Assembly (NCBI GenBank): GCA_028023455.1
Contig: JAQFVV010012422.1
Span: 7,863,210 to 7,927,209, forward strand
Origin: Epiperipatus broadwayi
Lineage: Eukaryota; Onychophora; Udeonychophora; Euonychophora; Peripatidae
DNA: 64,000 nucleotides
Reading direction: 5' to 3'
The notes under the pieces: model-generated
What the model saw: the letters and a program-made list of their open reading frames with translations, nothing else
Told to the model about the DNA's origin: nothing
Database searches by the model: none
Program-made: the position numbers and the translations under genes
Part shown: piece after piece, positions 44,870-56,445 of the stretch
Layout: every line of letters begins with the position of its first letter
Numbering within the stretch: position 1 is the stretch's first letter

Positions 44870-45790
44870 ATTAAAACAAAACTTCGGATTAAAACTACAA
44901 CTTTCAGTATACTAATTTACATATAAGTTATAGCTAGCTTACAGCACAACTGCCATCTTGAATAGCCTTTACAGTTAGAATTTAAAAAATGAAAGTCTTA
45001 TTAATGCCACACCATGCTAGCATTCCAATGAAAATGGTTATAGATATTTAATTATCCATTATATTTATAAAGTACACCTTTATGATTTTTCTTTTCTTCA
45101 GATCATTTTCCACGTGCAAAATAAAAACGTTGTCAAACAAAAACTTATGTTGAAAGTAGGTGCACATTCTGCAAACACAAGTTTTAAAAAAGAGAATTCA
45201 TAAACATGTATTATTATATATATAAAAAAAAATGATGTTATTCATGAGTGAATTTAAATCTGCATTTGAAAACATTCATTTATTTGCAATAACAAAGTTT
45301 TTGTTTTTGAAAATTGTAATTTATCACTTCTTTTTTTCTGGTACGTTGTAATTCTATCATAAACATTTTATCCACTTGTAAAAAAAAAAAAAGATTACTT
45401 TGATTTAAACTTTCAATATATACCTTTTTTTTTATGTGTTGGGAAAGCAAACCCTGGGACAACTGCTACTAACACTTAACTTCAATATATGGTTGAACAT
45501 GCTTTTGGTCTAATCGGTCAATGTTTCATTTATTTTGAACGTGGAAAAATGATTTGAGTAAATATTTTATAAGTATGATTGATAATAATTAAATAAGCAA
45601 TATAATTATGTCCATATGCATAAACTATGCAATGTCAGCTATTTATTTTGGAACATTAATGCTACTTGACATTAGTGAGACTAATTTTTTAAATTTTTTA
45701 TCTGCAAATGATATTCAAGATGGCCGTCTTGCTTTAAGTTAACTATAGCTTTTATTCAGTTGTTGGTACATTAAAAATTGTGAGGTAAAC
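44870..45790. mobile_element. Long imperfect inverted-repeat element
   Basis: CTATTCAAGATGGCAGTTG-type sequence (minus strand at about 44940-44968) pairs with ATTCAAGATGGCCGTCTTGC at about 45713. Further in, ATCATTTTCCACGTGCAAAA (45102) pairs with its inverted counterpart at about 45533-45555. The arms extend at least 250 bp with gaps. No transposase was found. Confidence 0.55.
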
Positions 45791-46435
45791 CAGAGTTTTG
45801 TTTTTATTTATATATTATTTTATTTGATATTATATATATAAAGAAAGATGTAAAATAAGAAAGAAAATAATATATGTGTATAAAACTAAGAGAGGTGTAG
45901 AGCCAAAAATTTGTTCTGATTAAATCTGTTAATAATTACTCAATTGTGTTTTTAAGTTGCAAATAAAAAAATACTGTAGGGTGATAAAATTTATATTCAA
46001 AACTGTCGAAAATGTTTTCTTTTTTTAACAAAACGTATTACATTCATAACCATAATATATGTTCCAAATAAAAGGCATTCACACACATATTTTAAATATT
46101 GTAACGAAAAAAATTATAGTTTATATTTAAATACTGCTAATTTAATAATTTTACAACTTAAACTACAGGAATTTTCTGCTATTTGATAGTAACTTCCTCA
46201 ATAAAATGATTAATTTTCTTGTTGCATCATTTTATTATTCATAAAGAAACACTTTAACAAGAAATATTAAATATATATATTTTAATATATGTCATAACGA
46301 AATATATATATTAGATAGTGAAAACATCTTCATTATGCCATAATACATTAAGGATAGAAATAATCCATTCTGTTTTTAATGTGATTTATGTAATGAAGAT
46401 ATGCTTGCATTTATTCACGCTAGAGGGAGTTTTGT
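45791..46435. other. AT-rich stretch
   Basis: No gene or repeat recognised. Confidence 0.4.
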
Positions 46436-47165
46436 CTACTTACATTTGTATTTTGATTTATATATGTAAAGTAATTAGTAAATGGGATCACGATTACATA
46501 TATATGAAATTAAATTCACAACCATAATATATTGATGTGCAGCAGCCAATCGGATGCGGTTATGCAGGCTGAATGAAAACAATAGCAAACCTATCCAAGC
46601 TACTACTAATCAAAAGGAGGCCTCTTTTGATCAGTCAGTCATGGCCCGGGTTCGCTTCTCGGTCAACGCATTTGATATATGAAGAAAAAAAAACATTATA
46701 GCTATAAGAGATACAATGTATTGCAACATTTCTTACATTCCTATTGAAATTAAGTAAGACTCTTCCATCAGCAAGTCATGTATTTAAATTTAATATTGTT
46801 TAATGATTAATATAGATGTAAATTAATTAATAAATAGGATCACTGTTACATATATGAAAAGTTTAATAAATCCACAGAAAAGGTGTACTGATGTCAGTAA
46901 CCAATCGCAACTGGTTCTGCTATACATTGTATCTCACTAGCTCATACATAACAACAGGAGTGACTGATCAAGAGATATTCTTTTGATTAGTAGTAGTTTG
47001 AACTGCTTTGTTATTGTTTTCATTCAGCTTGCAAAACCAATTATGATTGGTTGCTGCATATCAATACCCTGGCTGTGGATTTAACTTCCATATGTTTAAT
47101 GGTGATTCCGGTTAGTAATTAATTTACAATTATAATAACTATTAAAAATATTAAATTTAAATATA
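46436..47165. mobile_element. Composite foldback with a SINE 3' piece inside
   Basis: The left arm (GCAGCAGCCAATCGGATGCG, CAGGCTGAATGAAAACAATA, GCTACTACTAATCAAAAG) returns inverted at about 46980-47090 (TTGATTAGTAGTAG, TATTGTTTTCATTCAGCTTG, GATTGGTTGCTGCATATCAA). The left-arm outer sequence is also repeated in direct orientation at 46830-46920. 46641-46690 is the B-box end of the tRNA-Gly SINE (GGGTTCGCTTCTCGGTCAAC). Confidence 0.65.
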
Positions 47166-48412
47166 TATATATGGCCACAGAATGGAAATTTGTAGAGCAA
47201 ATTTTTTTTATCTAATTCACAAGTTCTTGTTACTGCATCTGCGATTATTCATATGGCAAATGAACATAAATAAATTGCTTACCAATATATATCAGCAAGT
47301 GTAGTAATCTTTAAGAATGAGGTAGACCACGGTTTTTTGTTTCAATTGCATGGTATTTCTCACCGAAACATCAAGTGAGTTTTTTTGAAGGCAAACTGAA
47401 TGTGTGTGGATGATCTTTTTAGACATGTATAATCACAGTCAAAATTAAATCAGGGTTCTTATTCCCATGATGCTGTAAAGCCATAAGTTTTAAGGCATTG
47501 ATTGGTGGCTGAAGACTGAGGGTGCTAAGAATCTCCAGATTGTAGAACCAGGCTGCCATTTAGTGATGGTTTTTTTATTTAGCATCCTACAACTACCGAA
47601 CATTTTTCAAGTGAAAAAAAGATTATACAAATTGTGAATAGTAAGAGAACTTTCTAATTTTAAAATGGGATATTATTGGTCTTTGTAAAGTTAAAAGATG
47701 AAGAAAATATTTATTTGAAGATTGGTCATGTTCTTTATTATAAAAGCACAAATATTAGAAGCCCAAATGGAGTTAGTTCAATATAAATTTAAAATGGAAA
47801 AAGCACATTAGATAGGATGATAATATATCAGGAGATGTGGTCAGATTAGCAATGCAAATCATGCCAAATAAAGATAATTCAAAAAGTAGATGATTTTTAT
47901 ATGTTTTTTATCATCAAAAATATTTTAAAGTTGCCATGGAATACTTAAATATCAGAATTGAAAAATAATTGAAAGATGAAAGCAGTGTGGGCAAATTTGG
48001 CTATGGTAAAAGAAATGAAAGATGGCACAGACTTTACAGAAAAAACAAAATTTTTTCTTTGAGAAAAATGCTAAATAGAAATGGGCAAAGAGACATTCAA
48101 ATGAAAGTTAGCAAAATTGGATTACATTCTGAGTATAAAATATGTATTTCAGAATTGTAATGTTTTTAATGGATTCATTACAGGAAGTGATATGAAAACT
48201 ATTTAAAAAGATTATTAACAGTTGATATTCAGAAACATTTCAATGAATTTAATCTACCTTGCTAATCATAATTTTAATGCATTTTGAAAATGTTTGAAGA
48301 CATCGGTAGGAAGATAAAATTCTATTAAAAACTAATAAAGATAAATATTCAAAAAGTAGCAATACCACCAAAGCATTTTCAAATAAGGTGTTGCATGGAG
48401 AAACAGACAGTA

Positions 48413-50255
48413 ATGTGATGTGATGTATTATGGCTTCTCCTTAAACGAAGTCAAGAATATCTCAGCAATTATGCCCAGATAAACCTGTTAGCCACTTTAT
48501 TTTACATTCCCCACTCTAAATTTTCCCATAATCTGCTCTATCCCATTTCCACAACATAATCTTTGTCAACTCTATAACCTTTATATCTAAATCCCCTTTA
48601 TCTTTTCCCAAACCCAGCATAAAAACCAATACTTCACTTTCTGTATAATCACTCTTTTCATATTTATTTTTCCATAACTTCATTATATGTACCCTTTCTG
48701 TTTTCAAGCATTTGCATTCAATTAACAAATGCCTAATATTTTCTATTCCTTCCTTACATAATTTACAAAATAAATCACCCATATTTTTCCATTTACATGT
48801 ATATTCTTTTGTAGCTAAAGATCTTGTTCGAGCCTTAAACAATAAACTACTTTCCTTACTATTATCATATATTAACTCACACCTAATATTCTGTTTATTA
48901 CTATATATATTTAAACTCTTTTTACTCTCCATACTATCTCTCTAACTCCCTAGTCTTTATTAATAAATTTATTCTTTTATCCCATTCCTTACTACTATAA
49001 CACTCAATAATCCTCTTAACACAATCATCCCATCTTTTGTACAAATATACTGATATAAATTCTTCATCCAAATCTTTTGCATACTGCATTACCTTTCTCA
49101 CCCATCTTGTTACCTGCCCTTTACTCATAACCCAATTAAATACTATTTTAGCTATTCTTTTATTATCCATAAACTGCAATCTACCAAACATTTTCATTTT
49201 ACTTTTTGCATCTCATATGAAAACTTGACCATCCCATTTCTCCTTGAATTGCCTCCCTTGCTGTCCATACTTCTGCATCCAATGCATATCTTCCTACTTC
49301 CCTTTGAGCTTTTTCTAAGTAATCTAATATCTTTTAACTAACATATAATGCACCATATGTTAACCCTGCTACTGCAACTCCTTTCCATATAATTCTAGCT
49401 ACATCATATTTATTATATGAAAACACTGTTAATTTCTCTATCAATCCCTTTCTTTTCTTTGCTTCATTTATCAATTTTTTCTCCCATTCATCCAAATAAT
49501 TTTTCTGATTACTTAAAATAATTCCCAAATAACTATATCTATTCACCACACTTAATATCTCCCAATAAAAATTCTACATCTTCTCTTTCCCCAGTATTAA
49601 CCATCATTATATTTGATTTTTCTTCACTAAATTTAATCCCCATCTCTTTACCCACCTTTGCACATGTCGTCAACATAACTTCCATATCTTCTCTTTTTTC
49701 TGCACACAAAAATATATCATCTGCAAAAAAAAGATCTGACAAAATATTTACTATCTATTAACGGTATCTCTATCCCTCTTCCTAATCTTTCTATTGCTCT
49801 TTCCATTTCACTCAAATACAACAAAAACAAAATAGGTGACATAGGGCATTCTTGCCTTAGTCCCACACCATTTTTAACTTTAATTGATTCTATATTCTCT
49901 AATTGATATATATAATAATTATTTTCATATAATTTCTTAATAATATCTATTAAAGCTTCATCCATTCCCAAATTTGCTAAACTTATCCATAATCTATTTC
50001 TATTTACTCTATCATATGCCTTCTCTATATCTATAAAACTCATATATAACTGTTTACCTGCATTCCTACTCATATCCATAAGTTGTGTAACTACAAATAA
50101 ACTATCTCCTATACGCCTATCTAATCTAAAACCTCCTTGCATTTCCCCCATTACATTATTTCCTTCCATCCATTTTACAACTTTACTAGCCACCATATAC
50201 GAGAAAACTTTATATAAAACTGATGTTACCGCTATCAGTCTATAATTATTCAATC
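48413..50255 (-). pseudogene. LINE-L copy inserted in the RTE relic
   Basis: Minus strand. RT N-part (50253-49717): YRLIAVTSVLYKVFSYMVA, motif A FIDIEKAYDRVN, motif B GLRQECPMSPILF. The next frame has an intact motif C, LFFADDIFLCAE (49742-49539). Then YSYLGIILSNQ, GEMGW-type sequence with a frameshift, and CKLCKEGIENIRHLLIEC (48932-48516). The tail TGATGTGATGTATTATGG at about 48418 is the inverted (CATCA)n end. Only a few frameshifts: the best preserved LINE-L. Confidence 0.88.
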
Positions 50256-50330
50256 CATAGTAATCAATGGATGTTACTCTTTTAACAACTTGTGTATGCT
50301 GAAGTGGTGATCATGTGATGTTTCAATGAT
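50256..50330 (+). mobile_element. H2-family 3' tail fragment
   Basis: AGTAATCAATGGATG, then CTGAAGTGGTGATCATGTGATG. It lies at the 5' end of the LINE-L copy. Confidence 0.65.
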
Positions 50331-50750
50331 TTAACAGAGAAAAAAGAATATGAAAACATTTAAAAACATCCATTAAGAAAATCAAATAAAAAAGAGTTAT
50401 TAATAGTATAAAAAATATTGTGAATTGGCAAGAAAATCTATAAAAAGAAATAAATGTAAAACATCTTGGTATTGAAAAAAAAGTTTTTTCAATAATAAAA
50501 AAAATAGAGCTATTACTAAAATGAGAGACAACATCATAAAATGTGTGGACAAGTTTTCTACAAAGAATTATATAATAATAAATAACAAGAAAACAAAGTA
50601 ATCTCTAAAATTCATCACATGATCACCATTTCTTATGCTTGTTCATAACTGTTATTAAAACAGGCAAAACTATACATACAGTAGTGCAAGCCAGAGTAAT
50701 CAATGGATGCCAGAAGGCTTGTGCATAAAATATCTATCTAGTATCTACTC

Positions 50751-50808
50751 ATCCAATATCCCCAGACTAGTTTCTGGCTTGTGGCTTCATCAGTGAGGGA
50801 CCTTAGAT
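50751..50808 (-). ncRNA. H2 hammerhead ribozyme motif, canonical CUGAUGA core
   Basis: Minus strand: ATCTAA, CCCTCA, CTGATGA, shortened stem II AGCCACAAGCCA, GAAA, CTAGTC, TGGGGATATTGGAT. Core and cleavage site are canonical. ATCTAA/TTGGAT pairs with one G-U. Stem II lost one base pair relative to other copies, which may reduce activity. Confidence 0.7.
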
Positions 50809-51332
50809 CTGAGAGCACTGCACCTAGATCTAAGAATCTAATGCAACCCTCCAGCAGCCATCTTTTATAACTATAAAACCATGAGAATAAAATTGAAAAC
50901 ACAATAACGTTTTCAATCTAAGCTCATTAGCTTATGTATTCATATAGGTCTGAACTCAGTTCAGCACCCATACATTTTGATGTCTTTGTTTTTTTAATAA
51001 CCATAGCCACCACTATCCGATTAGGCAGGAATTGGTATTAAAACCACTAAACATCACATGATCACATATTTCTTATGTTTGCTCATAACTGTTTAATGGT
51101 TTAATACTAATCGTGTCTAATAGGATAGTGGTGGCTATGGTTACTAAAGACACCAAAATGTATGGGTACTGAACTGAGTTCAGATTTATATGACTATGTA
51201 AGCTAATGAGCTTAGATTGAAAATATTATTGTGTTTTCAAATTTTATTCTCACAGTTTTACAGTTAAGTAGAGATTTGCGGTGGCTACTAGAGGTTGCAT
51301 TAGATCCTAAGATCTAGGTGCAGTGCTGTCAG

Positions 51333-51391
51333 ATCCAAGGCTACTCACTGAAGAAGGCCATAAGCCAGAAACTAGTATGGAGATATTGGAT
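51333..51391 (+). ncRNA. H2 hammerhead ribozyme motif, GUA cleavage site
   Basis: ATCCAA, TACTCA, CTGAAGA, stem II GGC-CATAA-GCC, GAAA, CTAGTA, TGGAGATATTGGAT. The core fits CUGANGA/GAAA, and stem I ATCCAA/TTGGAT is perfect. H17 is A, which hammerheads tolerate. Confidence 0.7.
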
Positions 51392-52289
51392 GAGTAGGTA
51401 CTAGAAAGGGATTTTATGCATAAGCCTTCAGGCATCCATTGATTACTCTGACTTGCAATGAGTGGCACTACTGTAAGGAGAGTTTTGCCTGTTTTAATCT
51501 CTACAATTAGTACATGTAAGTTATCAATCATTTTAAATGAAGAGGTGAGACATGCAATTTAGTTCATTTTAAAAAAAAGTTCCAGGAAGTAACAGTATTA
51601 TTATTAATATTCAGTTGAAAAAAAAAAAAAAAATGTTGGTAAAACTATATACCAAATAACTAAATAATAAAGATACACCAAATGTAATATTTATATTAAA
51701 AAAGTTAATAAGGAAGGTTTAAAAAATTATAGACCTATTAATTTTTTACAAAATCTTTACCAATATAACTACACCTTATTTTCACCAAACCTTAGAATCA
51801 AATCAATAACAAAAAAAAGTAAGCTGTATTTAAAAGGAGTTTTTACACAGTGGATCACATCCAAGTATTGTGAGAAGTTGTAAGAAGTAGCAAATATGAA
51901 TCCCATAGATTATGGAAAGTCATTTGATTTTGCAATCATTTCCATAGTGGTTAAGTCTTTGAACATCAAGATATAAATTAAACTATGAAAAATTTTTATC
52001 AAAGTACAACAATGAATAGATTACATGGTAAAAGTTTATCACAGAATGAATTCATATCTCCAGACATTTTGCAGGAGTTTTGCAAATAGTATTTTATAGA
52101 TTAAAATAAGAAGCTAAAGGAATAAAAATAGATTATTTAAGTCTCCTTGATTTTGCAGATGATGTAATTGTTTTTTTGGAAAGAATGTTTTGGAACTTCA
52201 AGAAATGTTGCAAGAGTTATCAGATAAAAGTAGAACCTAAGATAAATATTAAAAAACTAATGTTTGATGGATTTTCTCAAAAGAATAAA

Positions 52290-52967
52290 TTTATACATTG
52301 TACAGGCTTAAACCTGCATTTATATATGTAATATATGTGAGATTCGAACACAGATTTTTACAGGACCCGCAACACTTAGTGCCATCTTATATTGCTGACC
52401 CACCTGATTACACATGTTGAAAAGATAAATAATCACCAATATAAATATTTTGCGCTAAACCAGCACCCATCAGTTGGTCCAGATTACCATCTCCCTACAA
52501 ATATACAATCAGTGCTCAGCTTTATATTAAGATAGCCAATATTCATACTTTAATGAACAGGCTTCAAACTACTTCAAATCCACAACTTTTCAGCCTTCTA
52601 TTTCATTGAAAATCTGATGATGGAACATTCAAAGCCCATGTTAGTGCCAAGGTTGTCATCCTACCCATGTTGACATTTTAGTCATTCTGACCCCTCATGT
52701 ACAGGAGAATAATCCATTTATACATACAGATGCAAGGAATGGACAGACCTTTTACACACTATTTATAATACATTGTACAGGCTTAAACCTGCATTTATAT
52801 ATGTAATATGAGTGGGATTTGAACTCAGACTTTTACAGGACTCACAACTCTCACTGCCATCTTATATTGCTGACCCACCTGATCACACACCATGTTGTAT
52901 ATTGGTGATTATTTATCTTTTCAACATGTATTTAATCAAGTGGTTCTGTAAAATCTGAGTTCGAATC
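52290..52967 (-). mobile_element. H1 element, 1.4 direct units plus inverted end, 14-bp TSD
   Basis: 678-bp insert flanked by CTCAAAAGAATAAA (52276-52289 and 52968-52981) in the RTE relic. The block TACATTGTACAGGCTTAAAC at about 52293 recurs at about 52768, giving a unit of about 475 bp in minus orientation. The last 80 bp or so (TATATTGGTGATTATTTATC to CTGAGTTCGAATC) is in plus orientation. This is a partial tandem copy with an inverted end, the layout known for Penelope-like elements. Confidence 0.85.
52431..52485 (-). ncRNA. H1 hammerhead-like motif, core changed
   Basis: Minus strand: AATCTGGACCAA, CTGATGG (A9 changed), GTGCTGGTTTAGCGC, AAAA, TATTTATA, TTGGTGATT. ACCAA/TTGGT and AATC/GATT form stem I. 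Two core changes make it probably inactive. Confidence 0.55.
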
Positions 52968-53425
52968 CTCAAAAGAATAAAGTAAAATTGATAACCATGA
53001 ATTAGAAGTTAATAATTACAAATGCTTTGGCCAGATTATTAATATAGCTTAGAAAGATAATAGATAAAATTAATCCCAGAATTAAACTTCGATAGGGAGC
53101 CTTTGGTAGAAATAACTTAATATTAAAGGGAGATATACGCATGTATTTGAAAAGAAAGGTTTTAATAGATTTGTTTTACTAGTTCTTACTTATATAGCTG
53201 AAATTTGGAAATTAACAAAAGAGCAATACAAAGATTTCAGATCATTCAATAAAGTAATTTATGTTGGAAGTAACAAGAATAAATCGAAAGTGAATTATTG
53301 TGTGACATCAAACAAATATGACTGATATTAAAAAAAAAAAAAACGAAAGATAACTAGGCTGAACATATTGCTAAAAAAGATGATAATTGGACAGTTGAGA
53401 TTTTATTCTGGATCTCAGGAAATGA

Positions 53426-53565
53426 AACCACTAAATATCACATGATCACCGTTTCTTATGCTTGCTCAAGCTAGATAGGGATTTTATGTACAAACCTTCT
53501 TGCATCCATTGATTACTCTGGCTTGCATTGAGTGGCGCTACTGTATGGAGAGTTTTGCGTGTTTT
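53426..53565 (+). mobile_element. Short H2 insertion with 14-bp TSD
   Basis: 140-bp insert between ATCTCAGGAAATGA (53412-53425) and ATCTCAGGAGATGA (53566-53579). It has the inverted tail (ATCACATGATCACCGTTTCT), AGATAGGGATTTTATGTAC, CATCCATTGATTACTCTGGC and AGAGTTTTGCGTGTTTT. No ribozyme core. Confidence 0.85.
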
Positions 53566-53720
53566 ATCTCAGGAGATGATAAAAAATAAAATAAAAACCT
53601 AGAAAGAAACTATATGTATGACGAATTAATGATATAAAGAAGTTTATTGTTAAGATGTGAAGGAAAGAGGTTATTGATAGGATAAATGGATTTCTGCAGT
53701 GAATCGATGATTTAAAAATG

Positions 53721-55065
53721 ATAGCATCAATTTACTGATTGCGCTTACGTGAAAATCTTGCAATATTGTGTGTGCGTGTATGTACTGATCATTATTAACG
53801 TAATTTGTTACATCATTATTTTAACAAAAATATATCTTAGTTTATATATTAGTAATTAATTCTGATAGATAAAGTTTTAAAAGTACTGTAATGTATGTGT
53901 GTGTATTATATATATTTTTATACAGAATATTACCTGTTATGTTTTTCAATGTTTAATTATATTATTGCAAAATGTTTCTTTGGTCAATGAACTAATGTAT
54001 ATATAGTTTACACATAAAACAAACGATTATATTTCGAATATTTTCCTTATGCAAGTATTTGCTTAACTTATTAAAAGATCATATTTCCTTATAAATTGTA
54101 TGCTTCAGAATTTTGCCTGGTCAAAGTCATAGATCGATGACCATTTAACTATTAAATACCGTTACGAAATGATTAATGTTTTGTGTGTATATACTTTTCC
54201 GAGAATGAAGTTAATCAAATTGTAGATTTTTATTTCCCTTAGTTACAATTTTTGTTTGTCGATTCATTTTCTTTCACTATACATAACATATTATGATTAC
54301 TATATTTCTATTTCTATCAAATATTGAAAAGTTAAAATAATATAGGACCACGGTCCTGTGAAATTCTATCGTAGTTTAATTTTCCAATATTTGATTAATT
54401 CGTGATTTGGTTTAGTTTATACTTCGCTTCATAGATGACACTAGTTTTTGTTTTAATTTAAAACTTAAATGTCTTTAGAATTGTATGTATTTATCAGAAA
54501 CAAGAATAGATTGCAGGGGTGTATGTCTGCAGATGACATCTATGCGTAATTTATAAGAAAACAATACTTAAAAGTTAAGGTTAATGATGTTGATTTAAAA
54601 ATGAGTTTCGTAAATATGCAAATGAATTGAAATATGAATAAGTGAAGAGAATTGGAAATGCTTTAATAAAAGAAAAATATGTTAACTGAACTAGAGATTC
54701 ATTTGAAGGATGAAAAGTATCCTATTTTCAGAAATGTAAATTGATGATGAGAAAAATTAAAAGCAATTTAAAAATATTTTGGAAGGCTACAATATAGAAT
54801 GAGAATAAATTATTAAGATAAAGTTTAATTGAATCATATGGCAAAAAAGTATTACAATGAGAAAAGCTGGTAGAGAATCAATTTGTATATATAGCAAATC
54901 TGTAGAGAATACAATAGTTTAAGGAATGAAAATGGGGATGAATAAATTAATTAGATCGGAAAAAAATAGTTATGAAAATTAAATATGAATTAAAAAAAAT
55001 AATATATAGTTATATAACAATAAAAAAATGTAAAAAATATCTAACCCTAGAGGGAGCTTATTGTC
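53721..55065. other. AT-rich stretch
   Basis: No gene or repeat family recognised. A small palindrome GGACCACGGTCC lies at about 54345. Confidence 0.4.
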
Positions 55066-55665
55066 ATTTGTGTAAGGAATGGGATAAAAGAATAAATTTA
55101 TTAATAAAGATTAGGGAGTTAGAGAGATAGAGAAATAGTATGGAGAGTAAAAAGAGTTTAAATATATATAGAAATAAACAGAATATTAGGTATGAGTTAA
55201 TATATGATAATAGTAAGGAAAGTAGTTTATTGTTTAAGGCTCGAACAGGATCTTTAGCTACAAAAGAATATACATGTAAATGGAAAAATATGGGTGATTT
55301 ATTTTGTAAATTATGTAAGGAAGGAATAGAAAATATTAGGCATTTGTTAATTGAATGTAAATGTTTGAAAACAGAAAGGGTACATATAATGAAGTTGTGG
55401 AAAAATAAATATGAAAAGAGTGATTATACAGAAAGTGAATTATTGGTTTTTATGCTGGGTTTGGGAAAAGATAAGGGGGATTTAGATATGAAGATCATGG
55501 AGTTGGCAAAGATTATGTTGTGGAAATGAGATGGAGCAGATTATGGGTTAATTTAGAGTGGGGAATGTAAAATAAAGTGGCTAACAGGTTTATCTGGGCA
55601 TAATTGCTGAGATATTCTTTGACTTCATTTAAGGAGAAGCCATAATACATCACATCACATCACAT
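55066..55665 (+). pseudogene. LINE-L 3' fragment
   Basis: ORF 55140-55529: SLLFKARTGSLATKEYTCKW, finger CKLCKEGIENIRHLLIEC, YTESELLVFMLGLGKDK. It ends with GCTAACAGGTTTATCTGGGC and ACATCACATCACATCACAT at about 55647-55665. The finger and reading frame are intact over 129 codons. Confidence 0.85.
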
Positions 55666-55975
55666 AATGCTAGTAAAATAAAAAAAATCGACTGGATGTT
55701 TTTTAAGTGAAAAGGAGAGTAAGAAAATTGCACATTTATCTCTAGAATGTAGGTTGTTAAAGAAAGATCAGATTTAATTCTATGAGGAGTGACAATAAGA
55801 GTAAAACTGAAAGAAATCAAGATTTAAAAAAAAAAAAATTCAAATATTTTTATGATAAAAATAGAAAATATAAAGATAGAGTTGGGAATAGGGATACAGC
55901 TTTTATTAAAATAGAATAGAAAAAGAAAATGAGTCAATGGTGAAAAATGATTTATTAGTAAGAAATAAAATGTAG

Positions 55976-56445
55976 ATCAATTGTATTTATATATTGGACT
56001 ATTTCCACCATTTAATATTAAGTATTGAATGTCTTTAGAACTTTATTTAAATATCCAATTACATTCAACTGTTGGCACAACTTTTGAAAAGTATTATTCT
56101 ATCCTCTTCATGTGTTGCTGATCTGACCAGTGACAGTACTAGCTTGGGAATTGAATCTTGACCCTTAGATTCTTGAATGTTGAAATTTAAGGTAACACTA
56201 GCATTATCTTAAAATTCAATACCGATTTCCATGCTACTGTCACTGGTTAAGCCAGCAACACCTGAAGAACAGAGGAGAATAATATCTCTTGAAACTTTGT
56301 ACATATACTAACCTATATGCTATTACTAACAGCTGAATGTAATTGGAATATTTGAAGAAAGTTAATTTTTTCTAAAAACATTAAATACTTAATATTAGAT
56401 GATGGAAATAGTCCAATATATAAATACAACTAAAATATCATCATC
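55976..56445. mobile_element. H3 inverted-repeat element
   Basis: The arms pair over about 100 bp: left TATATTGGACTATTTCCACC, CAATTACATTCAACTGTTGG; right CAGCTGAATGTAATTGGAAT, GATGGAAATAGTCCAATATA. The middle carries GTGTTGCTGATCTGACCAGTG and its inverted counterpart CACTGGTTAAGCCAGCAACA. Relatives lie at 11094 and 29690. Its layout is head-to-head like H1/H2, but there is no convincing ribozyme fold. Confidence 0.7.

Larger units (their letters stand above)
50613..51494. mobile_element. H2 head-to-head dimer, 14-bp TSD
   Basis: 882-bp insert in the RTE relic between TAATCTCTAAAATT (50599-50612) and TAATCTCTACAATT (51495-51508). The left half is in minus orientation (inverted tail ATCACATGATCACCATTTCT, then AAAACAGGCAAAACT, ribozyme block, GCACTGCACCTAGATCTAAG). 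The right half is in plus orientation, from CTAATAGGATAGTGGTGGCT to GTTTTGCCTGTTTTAAT. A second inverted tail lies near the junction at 51040-51095. Confidence 0.85.
47300..53720 (+). pseudogene. Ancient RTE LINE with five nested insertions
   Basis: Plus-strand RTE copy of the 23.8-26.9 kb family. The 5' UTR (TAGACATGTATAATCACAGT, GTTCTTATTCCCATGATGC) is at 47400-47490, followed by an endonuclease relic (FGYGKRNERWHRL at about 47990). It resumes at 50331-50598 (linker), 51509-52275 (RT, including LLDFADDVIVF at about 52140-52175), 52982-53411 (YKCFGQIIN; then GWNI..) and 53580-53720 (PRKKL.., WISAVNR). The gaps are LINE-L (48413-50255), an H2 piece (50256-50330), and H2, H1 and H2 insertions at 50613, 52290 and 53426. 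It is dead, with stops throughout. Confidence 0.85.

Noticed and set aside
46318-46527. 69-residue plus-strand ORF as a gene
   Set aside because: Lies at the edge of a foldback, with no motif, splice context or similarity recognised.
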